Of a DNA stretch of 40,832 bases, positions 33,781-40,832 are shown one piece after another. The position numbers and the translations under genes were made by a program. Below the pieces are notes generated by a model. The model had not been told where the DNA came from, did no database searches, and worked only from the letters and a program-made list of their open reading frames with translations. The DNA is taken from contig JALSMT010000113.1 of NCBI GenBank assembly GCA_026987375.1, forward strand, positions 1 to 40,832. The letters run 5' to 3'. The stretch's first letter is position 1; every line of letters starts with the position of its first letter. This DNA comes from Thermaceae bacterium (GTDB taxonomy: Bacteria; Deinococcota; Deinococci; Deinococcales; Marinithermaceae).

Positions 33781-36014
33781 AGAACTAGCGCGCCATACCC
33801 TCTTTGGCGTAACGCCGCGGCCAGGTCCGCAGCGGCATGTTTGTCCAGGTGCTGATTGCCGTTGCCGCATTTGGGGCTGAGAATGCAGCGAGGACAGCCG
33901 GACTGGCAGGGGCAGTTTTCTAGTAGTTCGGCTGCGGCCTTTATCCACTCGCTAAAATTCTCCGCGCCCGCGCGCGCATAGCCGACGCCTCCCGGGTAGC
34001 CGTCGTAGATGAAAATTACCGCGCCGTCTCCCGAAGGCAGCGACTCGGGGTAGAGGGGGTAACTGACGCCGCCGACGTCGCGTCTTTCAGCGAGCACGAA
34101 AAGCGGTAGAAGCCCTATCATGGTGTGCTCCAAGGCGTGGATGCCGCTGGCTATTAGGTTGGGAGGCAACGCCCCCTGAGGCGGATGGAACCAGACCGCC
34201 TCGGTGTCGAACGCCACTTCGGGCATGTCCAGCTCGACTTCGTCCAGTACCGCGCCGCTGAGATAGCGCTTCTTGACGTAGCCCACCACCTGTTCGCGCA
34301 TGCGAACTTTCCCTATCCAGACGCCTTTTCTGACCTCTCGCGCTGCCTTGGGGTAGACGGTAATATCGGTGTTGGCGCGCGGCTGGGTGTAGTAGTCCTC
34401 TAGGCTCGGCAGAAGCACTATCTCGCGCTTGCGGGTGTCGATATTGCGAACCAAGTAGCTTTCTCCCTGGTGCAAGTAAATCGCGCCGGGGTGCGCCTCC
34501 CAATAGGCCTGGCGCTCGTCCAGATAGCCAAATTTTCTGCCCGCGCCGTCTACCAGCGAGAACAGCCTTCCGCTGCCGCGCAGATTGATTCGGCGGTGGG
34601 GCGACTTGTAGATCGTATGGATACGGGAGTTTTTTTCGAGCAGCTTGTCGTCTTCAGCCAAGCCTGGGACAAAAAAACTCTCCGATTTGGAAACGGGAAG
34701 CTCATAGGCCGCGCAGTGCAGGTGATCCGGGTAGAGGTACTGGTTTTGCCAGTCGCTGACCGCTGCTTCGGGGGGGCTGCCGAGCAGCAGCTCGGGTCGC
34801 TGCAAAAAGTACTCGTCCAGAGGGTCCTCGCGCGGTATCCAGAGGGTAAGCGCCCGCTCGCGGCCCCTGCCGGCGCGCCCCGCGCGCTGCCAGAAGGCGT
34901 TTACAGACCCTGGATATCCCACCATTACCACCGCGTCCAAACCTCCTATGTCTATTCCCAGCTCCAGAGCGCTGGTGCTGACGAGCACGCTCAGCTCTCC
35001 CGCGCGAAAGGCTTCTTCGAGTTGGGCTCTTTCAGCGGCCGTGTAACCGGCGCGGTAGCTGCGTATCTTCTCGGCCGCCTCGCTGCCGCGGGTGTAACGG
35101 CCGATTAGTTCAGACGCCTTGCGGCTGTTGGTAAAAATCAGTGTTTTCAGTTCGTGAGTGGCGGCCCAGACTGCCAGCTCGGCCGCCTCGATGTTGGCGC
35201 TGCGCCTGCGCTCCCCGCTTTCGTCCAGCGCCTTGGGCAACCAGACGACAAACTCGGACTCGCTGCCGCGCCCTGAGGCGGTTATGGCGCTAAAGTCTTC
35301 TCCGGTTAGCGCACTGGCGTGCTCTGCGGGATTGGCGATGGTTGCCGAGGCGGCGATAATCTGGGGGCTGGCGCCGTAATGCCTGGCTAGCCTCAGCAAC
35401 CTGCGCAGTATCAACGCTACTTGGCTGCCGAATACTCCGCGATGATAGTGCAGCTCGTCTATGACGAGGTAACGCATTTTAGACAAAAAGGCGGCCCACT
35501 TATCGTGGTGGGGAAGGATGCCGAAGTGCAGCATGTCCGGATTGCTGAGTATCGCCAGGGCGTTCTCGCGGATGGCGGCGCGCCTGCTGGAGGGCGTGTC
35601 GCCGTCGTAGGTGAATACCCTATCGGAAAGGTCAAAAGCGTCGGCCAGGGTTTCCAGGCGGCTTTGCTGATCCCGCGCCAGCGCTTTGGTGGGATATAAG
35701 AACAGCGCGGTTTCGCCCTGGCGCATGGCCTCGCAAACCGGCGCTTGAAAAACCAGGCTCTTGCCCGAAGCGGTAGGGCTCGCCAGCACTACGTTGGCGC
35801 CGTTTTCCAAAGCGCCGAAGGCTTCCGCCTGGTGAGCGTAGGGAGCCATGCCCCAGGTCGCCAAGACCGACTTGAAACGCCCCCGGTACTCGACGGTTTG
35901 CAGGGGGGCCGCTGGCAGCAGGCGATGAAAAGATACCTGTCCGCCGTAGCCAGGTACGGCCTCGAGCCAGTTCTTGTAACCGCCGAATGGCTCAATGGCC
36001 AGTGGTAGCATCAC
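33777..36014 (-). CDS. DEAD/DEAH-box helicase with DUF1998 zinc domain (MrfA/YprA-like)
   Basis: 745 residues. SF2 motifs: HQAEAF, Walker A ASPTASGKS, PTKALARDQ, DEAH-type IDELHYHRGVFGSQ, SATI, STSALELGIDIGGLD and QRAGRAGRG. The C-terminal part has the four-Cys DUF1998 cluster CPCQSGCPRCILSPKCGNGN. Bacillus MrfA, with this layout, repairs mitomycin-type crosslinks. The first codon is GTG at 36014 (followed by ATG 36011); TAGAAT ends 6 nt upstream, the leaderless pattern. Confidence 0.92.
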   Translation of the reverse strand: MMLPLAIEPFGGYKNWLEAVPGYGGQVSFHRLLPAAPLQTVEYRGRFKSVLATWGMAPYAHQAEAFGALENGANVVLASPTASGKSLVFQAPVCEAMRQGETALFLYPTKALARDQQSRLETLADAFDLSDRVFTYDGDTPSSRRAAIRENALAILSNPDMLHFGILPHHDKWAAFLSKMRYLVIDELHYHRGVFGSQVALILRRLLRLARHYGASPQIIAASATIANPAEHASALTGEDFSAITASGRGSESEFVVWLPKALDESGERRRSANIEAAELAVWAATHELKTLIFTNSRKASELIGRYTRGSEAAEKIRSYRAGYTAAERAQLEEAFRAGELSVLVSTSALELGIDIGGLDAVVMVGYPGSVNAFWQRAGRAGRGRERALTLWIPREDPLDEYFLQRPELLLGSPPEAAVSDWQNQYLYPDHLHCAAYELPVSKSESFFVPGLAEDDKLLEKNSRIHTIYKSPHRRINLRGSGRLFSLVDGAGRKFGYLDERQAYWEAHPGAIYLHQGESYLVRNIDTRKREIVLLPSLEDYYTQPRANTDITVYPKAAREVRKGVWIGKVRMREQVVGYVKKRYLSGAVLDEVELDMPEVAFDTEAVWFHPPQGALPPNLIASGIHALEHTMIGLLPLFVLAERRDVGGVSYPLYPESLPSGDGAVIFIYDGYPGGVGYARAGAENFSEWIKAAAELLENCPCQSGCPRCILSPKCGNGNQHLDKHAAADLAAALRQRGYGALVL

Positions 36015-36033
36015 ACCTGCATTCTAGTTGTAG

Positions 36034-36067
36034 AAAACACCCACGCGCCCGCTTGGAACGCGGGGGT
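36034..36067 (-). terminator. Probable terminator of mrp
   Basis: On the minus strand ACCCCCGCG pairs with CGCGTGGGT (8 of 9 bases) around an 11-nt loop, followed by GTTTTCT. The helicase -10 element lies a few bases further on. Confidence 0.45.
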
Positions 36068-36080
36068 AACTAGAGGCAAA

Positions 36081-37187
36081 TCAGTTTTTCTTGGGGACGT
36101 TCAAGAAGGGTTGAGCGCCGCTCTTCCCCTGAGGCACGCCGGCGGCCTTGGGCGGATTTTCTTTTTCGACAACGGCGACTCTTTGTACTACCGAGGCCGC
36201 CAGGTTCTTATAAGCTTCGGCGACGGGCCCTTCTTGGAAGGCAGCCGGTAGGCCGGCGTCGGAGCCCTTGCGGATGTTGACGTCCATTGGAATCCGCGCC
36301 AGCACCGGAGCCCCAAAAACCTCGGCGAACTTGTCCATGCCGCCTTTGCCGAAAACGTCTATCTCCTCACCGCATTTAGGACAGACCAAATAGCTCATGT
36401 TCTCCACGAATCCGAGCAGGTTGACGTTGAGTTTTTGCAACATGCTGACGCCGCGGCGCACGTCTTCCAGAGCTACTTCTTGAGGAGTGCCCACCACCAG
36501 AGCGCCGGAAAGGGGAAGGAGCTGAATCACGGAAAGGGGGATGTCGCCGGTGCCCGGGGGCATATCCACCACCAGGTAGTCGAGCTCGCCCCAGTCGGTT
36601 TTCTGGGTAAAGTCACGCACGAAGCCGTGTTGCAGGCTGCCGCGCCAGACTATGGGCTGGTCTTCGGGTATGGCCGATCCGATAGACACCAAGCTAACGC
36701 CCTGAGCGTCAATGGGGACGATGCGCCCTCCCTGAGTACGCAGCGGCACGCCGCGCACACCCAGCATGCGCGGGGTGTTGGGTCCGAAGGCGTCGGCGTC
36801 GAAGAGGCCCACCTTGGCGCCGGCCTGCATTAGCGCAACCGCTAGGTTCACCGCGGTAGTGCTCTTGCCGACGCCGCCTTTCCCGGCGATTACGGCGATG
36901 ATGTGCGCTACGCCGGGTATGCCGCTGCTCACTTCTACCGCCGGCGCAGAATCCATGGTGACCGTCACCGACTTAACGCCGGGAATGGCGGAAACCGCCT
37001 CTTCGGCCTGCTTTTTGAACTGGTCTTTTACCGGACAGGCGGGAGTGGTAAGCCTGATGGTAAAACTTACTGCGCCGTCTTCGCTTATCTTGAGGTCGCG
37101 CACGAAACCCAGTTCGACGATGTCCTTTTTGAAATCGGGGTCGATGATCTGGGAAAGAGCTTTAAGAATGGTCGCGGTGTCTAACAT
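36081..37187 (-). CDS. mrp: Mrp/ApbC iron-sulfur cluster carrier ATPase
   Basis: 368 residues. The N-terminal MIP18/DUF59 domain (DPDFKKDIVELGFVRDLKI, with TTPACPVKDQF) precedes a P-loop domain with deviant Walker A GKGGVGKST, FDADAFGPNTPRMLG and DMPPGTGD. The CxxC for cluster binding is in YLVCPKCGEE. Delivers Fe-S clusters to apo-proteins. The frame is open to 37394, but that part overlaps the FemAB gene; the ATG at 37187 begins the conserved domain. No Shine-Dalgarno sequence is evident. Confidence 0.93.
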   Translation of the reverse strand: MLDTATILKALSQIIDPDFKKDIVELGFVRDLKISEDGAVSFTIRLTTPACPVKDQFKKQAEEAVSAIPGVKSVTVTMDSAPAVEVSSGIPGVAHIIAVIAGKGGVGKSTTAVNLAVALMQAGAKVGLFDADAFGPNTPRMLGVRGVPLRTQGGRIVPIDAQGVSLVSIGSAIPEDQPIVWRGSLQHGFVRDFTQKTDWGELDYLVVDMPPGTGDIPLSVIQLLPLSGALVVGTPQEVALEDVRRGVSMLQKLNVNLLGFVENMSYLVCPKCGEEIDVFGKGGMDKFAEVFGAPVLARIPMDVNIRKGSDAGLPAAFQEGPVAEAYKNLAASVVQRVAVVEKENPPKAAGVPQGKSGAQPFLNVPKKN

Positions 37188-37257
37188 GACTTTTTGATTC
37201 TGACCTATACAGCCGAAAAAGTCTACCGCGGTGGTTGCAATTAAGGCCCGGTGTGTT

Positions 37258-38301
37258 TTAGAGAACGTCGCGGGTGGTGCCGCGCACGCGCCAATTGAGG
37301 TAATTTTTGCGCCAGCGCAGCGCCTTTTGCAGCGGGGCGAAGAGGGGCGAGAGCGGCAGGGCGTAGGCCGGCAGCCGCACCCTCTCTCCGCCAAAGCCCT
37401 CCTTGAAGCGCTGGATGCCGAAGGCGTGCGATTTTGGCGAGGGGACTCGGGGCACGCCCCAAAGGTCGTAAACGGTGTAATTGTTTTCCATGCCCCAGGT
37501 CATCGCCGCCCAGTGCATGGCGTAAGGGGCCATCAGGTTCTTTTTTTCGCGACTCGAGCCGCCGTAAAGATAGTCGATCCTGCCGGCGAAGGCGACGAAC
37601 AATCCTGCGGCCAAGGGTTCTCCCTGGTACTCGGCCAGACTAATGAAGGCGGCGCCGTCGGGCTGCTCCATGGCCGCGAAGACCCTCTGATAGTATTCGC
37701 GCGAATGCTGCAAAAGCCTGGCGCGTTCATTGGTGGCGCTGAATAGCTCCCAGAACTTTTCGAAGGCCTGATCCGCGTCAGCGTCGCCGGCTCTGACAAT
37801 GCGCGTCCTGACGCCTTTACGAAGCGAAAGACGGATGTTGTAGCGGGTTTTTGACTTCATCCTGGCCAGAACGGCGTCGGGCCCGGGGCTGAGGTCTACC
37901 CAGATGGAATACTCCGGCTGGATGGTGGCGTAGGGCCTCAGCCTGGCGAATTTGGGCAGCGTATAGGGCTCGCTGACGGGTAGCGGCGGCTCCAGCAATA
38001 GATACACGCCGCCGCGTTCTTGCTCGGCCAGGGCTCGCGCCAGCGCCGGTAAATACTTGATGTCCGCAACGGCTGGCCCCCTGGGGGCGTAGAGCATTTT
38101 CAGCGGCCCCAGCAGCTTGCGGGTAATGAGTTGGGCGGCCGCTATCGGCATCTCTCCTTCGAAGGCGGCGATGCGGCGCGGCCGCCAGCCGCTGGTGCTC
38201 TTGACTTCCCCCCAGCCCCACGATTGCAAGGAGCTGCTAAAAGGCAGCGAGCTGACCAGGGCGTTCCATTCGGTTTGATTATCGTATTCGCGTAAGATCA
38301 T
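37258..38301 (-). CDS. FemAB-family aminoacyltransferase-like protein
   Basis: 347 residues. FemX/FemAB features: LPFSSSLQSWGWGEVKSTSGWRPRRIA, LLGPLKMLYAPRGP, KSKTRYNIRLSLRKGVRTRI, YLYGGSSREKKNLMAPYAMHW and YDLWGVPRV near the C-terminus. Members add cross-bridge amino acids to peptidoglycan precursors using aminoacyl-tRNA; the wall here may have such a bridge. The start is ATG at 38301 with GGGGAG just upstream and TAGTAT (38333-38328) as likely -10. Confidence 0.88.
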   Translation of the reverse strand: MILREYDNQTEWNALVSSLPFSSSLQSWGWGEVKSTSGWRPRRIAAFEGEMPIAAAQLITRKLLGPLKMLYAPRGPAVADIKYLPALARALAEQERGGVYLLLEPPLPVSEPYTLPKFARLRPYATIQPEYSIWVDLSPGPDAVLARMKSKTRYNIRLSLRKGVRTRIVRAGDADADQAFEKFWELFSATNERARLLQHSREYYQRVFAAMEQPDGAAFISLAEYQGEPLAAGLFVAFAGRIDYLYGGSSREKKNLMAPYAMHWAAMTWGMENNYTVYDLWGVPRVPSPKSHAFGIQRFKEGFGGERVRLPAYALPLSPLFAPLQKALRWRKNYLNWRVRGTTRDVL

Positions 38302-38334
38302 GTCTCCCCAAGTCGCAACAAAAAGCAATACTAA

Positions 38335-38922
38335 CTAGCGCAACTCGCGCAACGCAAGCCTTATCAACTCTTCAGCGGCAGCGTCTGGTTTTTTTACCAC
38401 CAGTTTGCGCACTACCGCGTGCACCTGACCTTCGCGGAAGCCCAGGGTTATTAGCGCCGCCGCAGCTTCGTCGGCTGCGGGATTATCAAGAGCTTTCCCC
38501 GATTGCGTCAGCCCGGCTAAGTGCTCCGGGAGCTTGTTCTTCAACTCCAGGACGATTCGCTGAGCCAGCTTCTTTCCTACACCAGGCGCGGCTGTGAGGA
38601 GTTGGGCGTCGTCGCCGGCCACGCCCTGCCCCAGTAGCGCTAGCGGCAGCGAGCTGAGCATAGCCAGGGCTACGCGCGGGCCTACGCCGGAGACGCTCAG
38701 CAGCAGGTCGAACCACTCTAGTTGCAGACGTTCGTGAAAACCATAGAGGGTTAGACTGTCTTCCCGAACAACCAGCTTGGTGTGAAGGTGCGCGTTTTCG
38801 CCAATGCGGAGTTTGGCAAGAGTGCTCTGCGGACAAAACACCTCAAAACCGAGGCCGTAAACGCTGATCGTGGCGGCGTCCTCGCGCACGTCCACCACCG
38901 GGCCTTCTAGGAAGCGGATCAT
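38335..38922 (-). CDS. ruvA: Holliday junction branch migration protein RuvA
   Basis: 195 residues. The N-terminal OB domain (MIRFLEGPVVDVREDAATISV), two helix-hairpin-helix motifs (LLSVSGVGPRVALAML; LTAAPGVGKKLAQRIVLELK) and the C-terminal RuvB-contact domain (AAAALITLGF...AEELIRLAL). The frame is open upstream to 39540 on the antisense of pheA; that is not coding. The ATG at 38922 is 6 nt after TATACT and leaderless. No ruvB is adjacent. Confidence 0.94.
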   Translation of the reverse strand: MIRFLEGPVVDVREDAATISVYGLGFEVFCPQSTLAKLRIGENAHLHTKLVVREDSLTLYGFHERLQLEWFDLLLSVSGVGPRVALAMLSSLPLALLGQGVAGDDAQLLTAAPGVGKKLAQRIVLELKNKLPEHLAGLTQSGKALDNPAADEAAAALITLGFREGQVHAVVRKLVVKKPDAAAEELIRLALRELR

Positions 38923-38928
38923 GAGGTC

Positions 38929-38936
38929 AGTATACT
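38929..38936. promoter_or_regulatory. Shared palindromic -10 of divergent ruvA and pheA
   Basis: CAGTATACTG (38928-38937) is a perfect palindrome in the 21-bp gap. Minus-strand TATACT (38934-38929) ends 6 nt before the ruvA ATG; plus-strand TATACT (38931-38936) ends 7 nt before the pheA ATG. The two hexamers overlap by four bases. Confidence 0.55.
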
Positions 38937-38943
38937 GAGGACT

Positions 38944-39768
38944 ATGTCGAAGACGGTTGCTTACCAGGGTACCGCGGGGGCGTTTAGCGAAGAGGCGGCA
39001 ATAGCCGTCGCGCCAGACGGCAGGCCCGTGGGCATGACGACTTTTCACGGCGTCTTCGAGGCGGTGACCTCCGCCGCCGCGGATTGCGGTGTGGTGCCGG
39101 TAGAGAACGCCGTCGCCGGCAGCATCAATCAGACGTACGACCTGTTGTTGGAAACCGACCTGCACGTAGTAGGTGAAACGTACCTGCGGATAAGACACAA
39201 TCTTTTGGCACCGGCGGGTACGTCGCTGGCTGATATCCGCAAGGTGATAAGCCACCCGCAGGCGCTTTCCCAGTGCGATGGCTTCATCGCCAAGCACAAG
39301 CTGGAGGCCGTGCCGGTGTACGACACCGCAGGCGCGGCCAAAAAGATCGCCGCGGGCGGCGAAGAGGGCGTAGCCGCCATCGCCTCCAAGCGCGCAGCCG
39401 ATGTTTACGGGCTGGACGTGCTGGCGGAGGGCATAGAAGATTTTGACTTTAACTACACCAGGTTTTTCGTGATAGCGAGGGAAGAGCTGCCCCGCAAAAA
39501 GGGCCCATACAAGACAAGCATCGTTTTTGGCGTCAGGCACAAGCCGGGCGGATTGGTCTCAGCGCTCGAGTCTTTTTCAGAAATCAACCTCACCAAGCTG
39601 GAATCGCGCCCGCGCCGCGACCGCGCCTGGAGCTACGTCTTCTATCTTGACTTCGAGGGTCACGTCGAAGATCCCGAACCCGCCGAGGCGCTGGTGACCC
39701 TGCTGCGCCGCGCGGCTTTCGTGAAGGTCCTTGGTTCTTATCCAGCGGCCGAGCCCAATGGCGGCTAG
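38944..39768 (+). CDS. pheA: Prephenate dehydratase
   Basis: Converts prephenate to phenylpyruvate in Phe synthesis. 274 residues, monofunctional (no chorismate mutase). Catalytic half: AYQGTAGAFSEEAA, VPVENAVAGSINQTYDLL, and FNYTRFFVI carrying the TRF motif. The C-terminal ACT domain with TSIVFGVRHKPGGLVSAL and ESRPRRDRAWSYVFYLD (ESRP motif) senses Phe. The ATG at 38944 is set by the -10 spacing. The stop shares CTAG with thyX. Confidence 0.95.
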   Translation: MSKTVAYQGTAGAFSEEAAIAVAPDGRPVGMTTFHGVFEAVTSAAADCGVVPVENAVAGSINQTYDLLLETDLHVVGETYLRIRHNLLAPAGTSLADIRKVISHPQALSQCDGFIAKHKLEAVPVYDTAGAAKKIAAGGEEGVAAIASKRAADVYGLDVLAEGIEDFDFNYTRFFVIAREELPRKKGPYKTSIVFGVRHKPGGLVSALESFSEINLTKLESRPRRDRAWSYVFYLDFEGHVEDPEPAEALVTLLRRAAFVKVLGSYPAAEPNGG

Positions 39769-40580
39769 CTCCCATATATTTTTCGCAGTGTCTCCTCGAC
39801 GCGCGAGCGGGAAAGACCAGACTCCCGCAGTTCGGTTTCGAGCGTCTCTCTGCTTACCAGCCGTGAAATTGCTTGCAGCTCAGCCCGGCTGAAACTGGCT
39901 GAGTGGAGCGCGTGCTCCTCAAAGGCCCGCCAGCTGGCAGGCACCACCCGCTTTACGATGCCGGAGATGGCCTCGGCGTAAGCTCTAATTTCCGCCTGGG
40001 CGTGCCAGTCCAGCCGTAGTTTGAGGAAGTGAAGCAGATTGTGCAGGTCCTGCTTCCAATAAAACTGAGTGTATATTCCCACGGGCAAAACGCTGCGCGC
40101 TTGCTCGCGGGCGAGGCCGCCTTCGAGGAGTTTTTCGTACGCGGCATAAGAGCTTTCGTTGCTTCTCTTTATCAGGTTTGCCAGCTCCGCCGCCTCGCTG
40201 GAGGGCAGATTCCCTTCGCCCACCTGCTTGTTGGCCGCTCCTTGCCCGCGCAGTTCTTCCGCCGCCGGCTGGAAAAAGTCGTCGTCCAGAACCGAGTAGC
40301 GGGCCGATATTTCGTTGACGCTGGCGGTGCGGTGCCGGAACCACTGTCGCGCCACGAAGATGGGCGCTTTAACGTGGAAGGTGAACTCGACCATCTCAAA
40401 GGGGCTGGTGTGATGATTGCGCATCAGATAATCAATCAGGGCGGCGTCTTCGCGCTTCGACTTGGCGCCCCCGCCGTAGCTAACCCGTGCGGCGGCGGCG
40501 ATGCGCTGATCGTCGCCCATCACGTCAATTAGCCGTACAAAGCCTTTGTCTAGCACCGGTATGCTTTCGAACTCGGCCAT
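39765..40580 (-). CDS. thyX: Flavin-dependent thymidylate synthase
   Basis: Makes dTMP from dUMP with FAD and methylene-THF. 271 residues from ATG 40580. The ThyX motif RHRTASVNEISARYS (RHRx7S) near residue 90 is intact, and HHTSPFEMVEFTFHVKAPIFVARQWFRHR precedes it. Longer than some ThyX owing to its C-terminal part. The frame runs open to 40640, but upstream residues are not family-like. TACAAT (40591-40586) ends 5 nt before the ATG, near-leaderless. Confidence 0.95.
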   Translation of the reverse strand: MAEFESIPVLDKGFVRLIDVMGDDQRIAAAARVSYGGGAKSKREDAALIDYLMRNHHTSPFEMVEFTFHVKAPIFVARQWFRHRTASVNEISARYSVLDDDFFQPAAEELRGQGAANKQVGEGNLPSSEAAELANLIKRSNESSYAAYEKLLEGGLAREQARSVLPVGIYTQFYWKQDLHNLLHFLKLRLDWHAQAEIRAYAEAISGIVKRVVPASWRAFEEHALHSASFSRAELQAISRLVSRETLETELRESGLSRSRVEETLRKIYGS

Positions 40581-40749
40581 AACTGATTGTAAGGGAGCGC
40601 CAGGGCGCGATGCTTTAGGCCGTAAATATCGCCGCCGCAAGGGCGGCGCGACAGCCCTACGCCGCCGCTGGCGACGCTTGACAAGAAGGGGGGCTGCTTG
40701 TACTCTAAGTCTTGCGCCTCAGGAGGCGCGGGGTTCTTGAAAGCACGGA
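40581..40749. other. Intergenic region with GC hairpins
   Basis: Between thyX and the edge. Holds the hairpin CGCCGCC-GCAAG-GGCGGCG (40630-40648), the promoter at 40678-40706 and the hairpin at 40714-40729. No credible coding sequence seen in the rest. Confidence 0.4.
40678..40706 (+). promoter_or_regulatory. Strong consensus promoter at the right edge
   Basis: A perfect TTGACA (40678-40683), 17-nt spacer, TACTCT (40701-40706), the best -35 in the window. The transcript would start near 40713 with a 7-bp hairpin (GCGCCTC-AG-GAGGCGC, 40714-40729). There is no ATG in the remaining 120 nt, so the product, an RNA or a gene beyond the window, is not visible. Confidence 0.55.
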
Positions 40750-40832
40750 TCAGGTTAGGTTAAAGCGTCGGCCAGTAAGGGTAAAACCAGCACGGTCGGC
40801 GTAAATTAAGCCTGCAGCAAAGATAAAGCAAG
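40750..40832 (-). CDS. Possible C-terminus of a minus-strand gene (partial)
   Basis: From the window edge a minus-strand frame runs 26 residues to TGA at 40752-40750, including GLIYADRAGFTLTGRRFNLT, which looks protein-like. No family recognised. It conflicts in direction with the promoter at 40678-40706, so only one reading may be right. Confidence 0.3.
   Translation of the reverse strand, partial: CFIFAAGLIYADRAGFTLTGRRFNLT

Noticed and set aside
38923-39540. RuvA as a 401-residue fusion
   Set aside because: The upstream part is antisense to pheA and has no domain-like text; RuvA starts at the conserved MIRFLEG.
40731-40760. TPP-riboswitch-like text (AACCTGATCC on the minus strand)
   Set aside because: Only this short piece matches; the paired helices and the other conserved boxes of the riboswitch are missing.

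Overview
The window is a gene-dense, outer-membrane-bearing bacterial chromosome segment that I place in the Deinococcota (Deinococcus-Thermus). The reasons are an EF-G-like GTPase that reads like the Thermus EF-G2 paralogue, a Thermus-style pyr operon led by pyrR with a translated attenuator leader, a minD-minE-rodA cluster, a threonine dehydrogenase pseudogene close to the Thermus enzyme, and many start codons with a TANNNT -10 element only 6-7 nt upstream (the leaderless-mRNA signature known from Deinococcus). I do not assign a genus. There are no rRNA or tRNA genes, insertion sequences, prophage or CRISPR arrays, and no gene-free stretch longer than about 300 bp.

Layout. 1-81: tail of a DsbA-like thioredoxin protein. 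145-5264 (minus): lipoprotein gene, preceded in the same direction by the pyrimidine operon pyrR-pyrB-pyrC-pyrK-pyrD with its leader. 5308-7643: ribosomal protein L31 and convergent EF-G2. 7737-8865: a JAMM metalloprotease gene coupled to an E1-like adenylyltransferase. 9017-12668: citrate synthase, Ser/Thr kinase, patatin and signal peptidase I. 12709-17237: class III aminotransferase, then minD-minE-rodA, a TSUP permease and tatA. 17213-17719: debris of a deleted molybdate/tungstate (modABC-like) transporter. 17783-22148 (minus): cytochrome c and the potABCD polyamine transporter. 22159-25378 (minus): lipoprotein, outer-membrane barrel, ruvC and yebC. 25434-26473: dead threonine dehydrogenase. 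26537-28536: mtnA, comF, DUF4258-like gene. 28605-30300 (minus): frameshifted rhodanese, ribF, NUDIX hydrolase. 30329-33780: amidohydrolase and GAF-GGDEF diguanylate cyclase. 33777-38922 (minus): DUF1998 helicase, mrp, FemAB-like protein, ruvA. 38944-40580: pheA and convergent thyX. 40581-40832: a strong consensus promoter pointing out of the window and possibly the end of a minus-strand gene.

Most genes are core metabolism and housekeeping. The notable material is regulatory architecture and decay. At least eleven genes look leaderless, including divergent pairs whose -10 boxes overlap (ruvA/pheA share the palindrome CAGTATACTG) or nearly touch (NUDIX/amidohydrolase). The pyr leader has a PyrR-type loop, a 23-codon leader ORF running through an intrinsic terminator, and an ATGA junction to pyrR. 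Three genes or operons are in different stages of decay: a modABC remnant, tdh with independent lesions, and a rhodanese gene broken by a perfect 8-bp tandem duplication. The JAMM/E1 pair is the best candidate for a less usual system (ubiquitin-like modification or sulfur transfer), but no ubiquitin-like carrier is encoded in the window.
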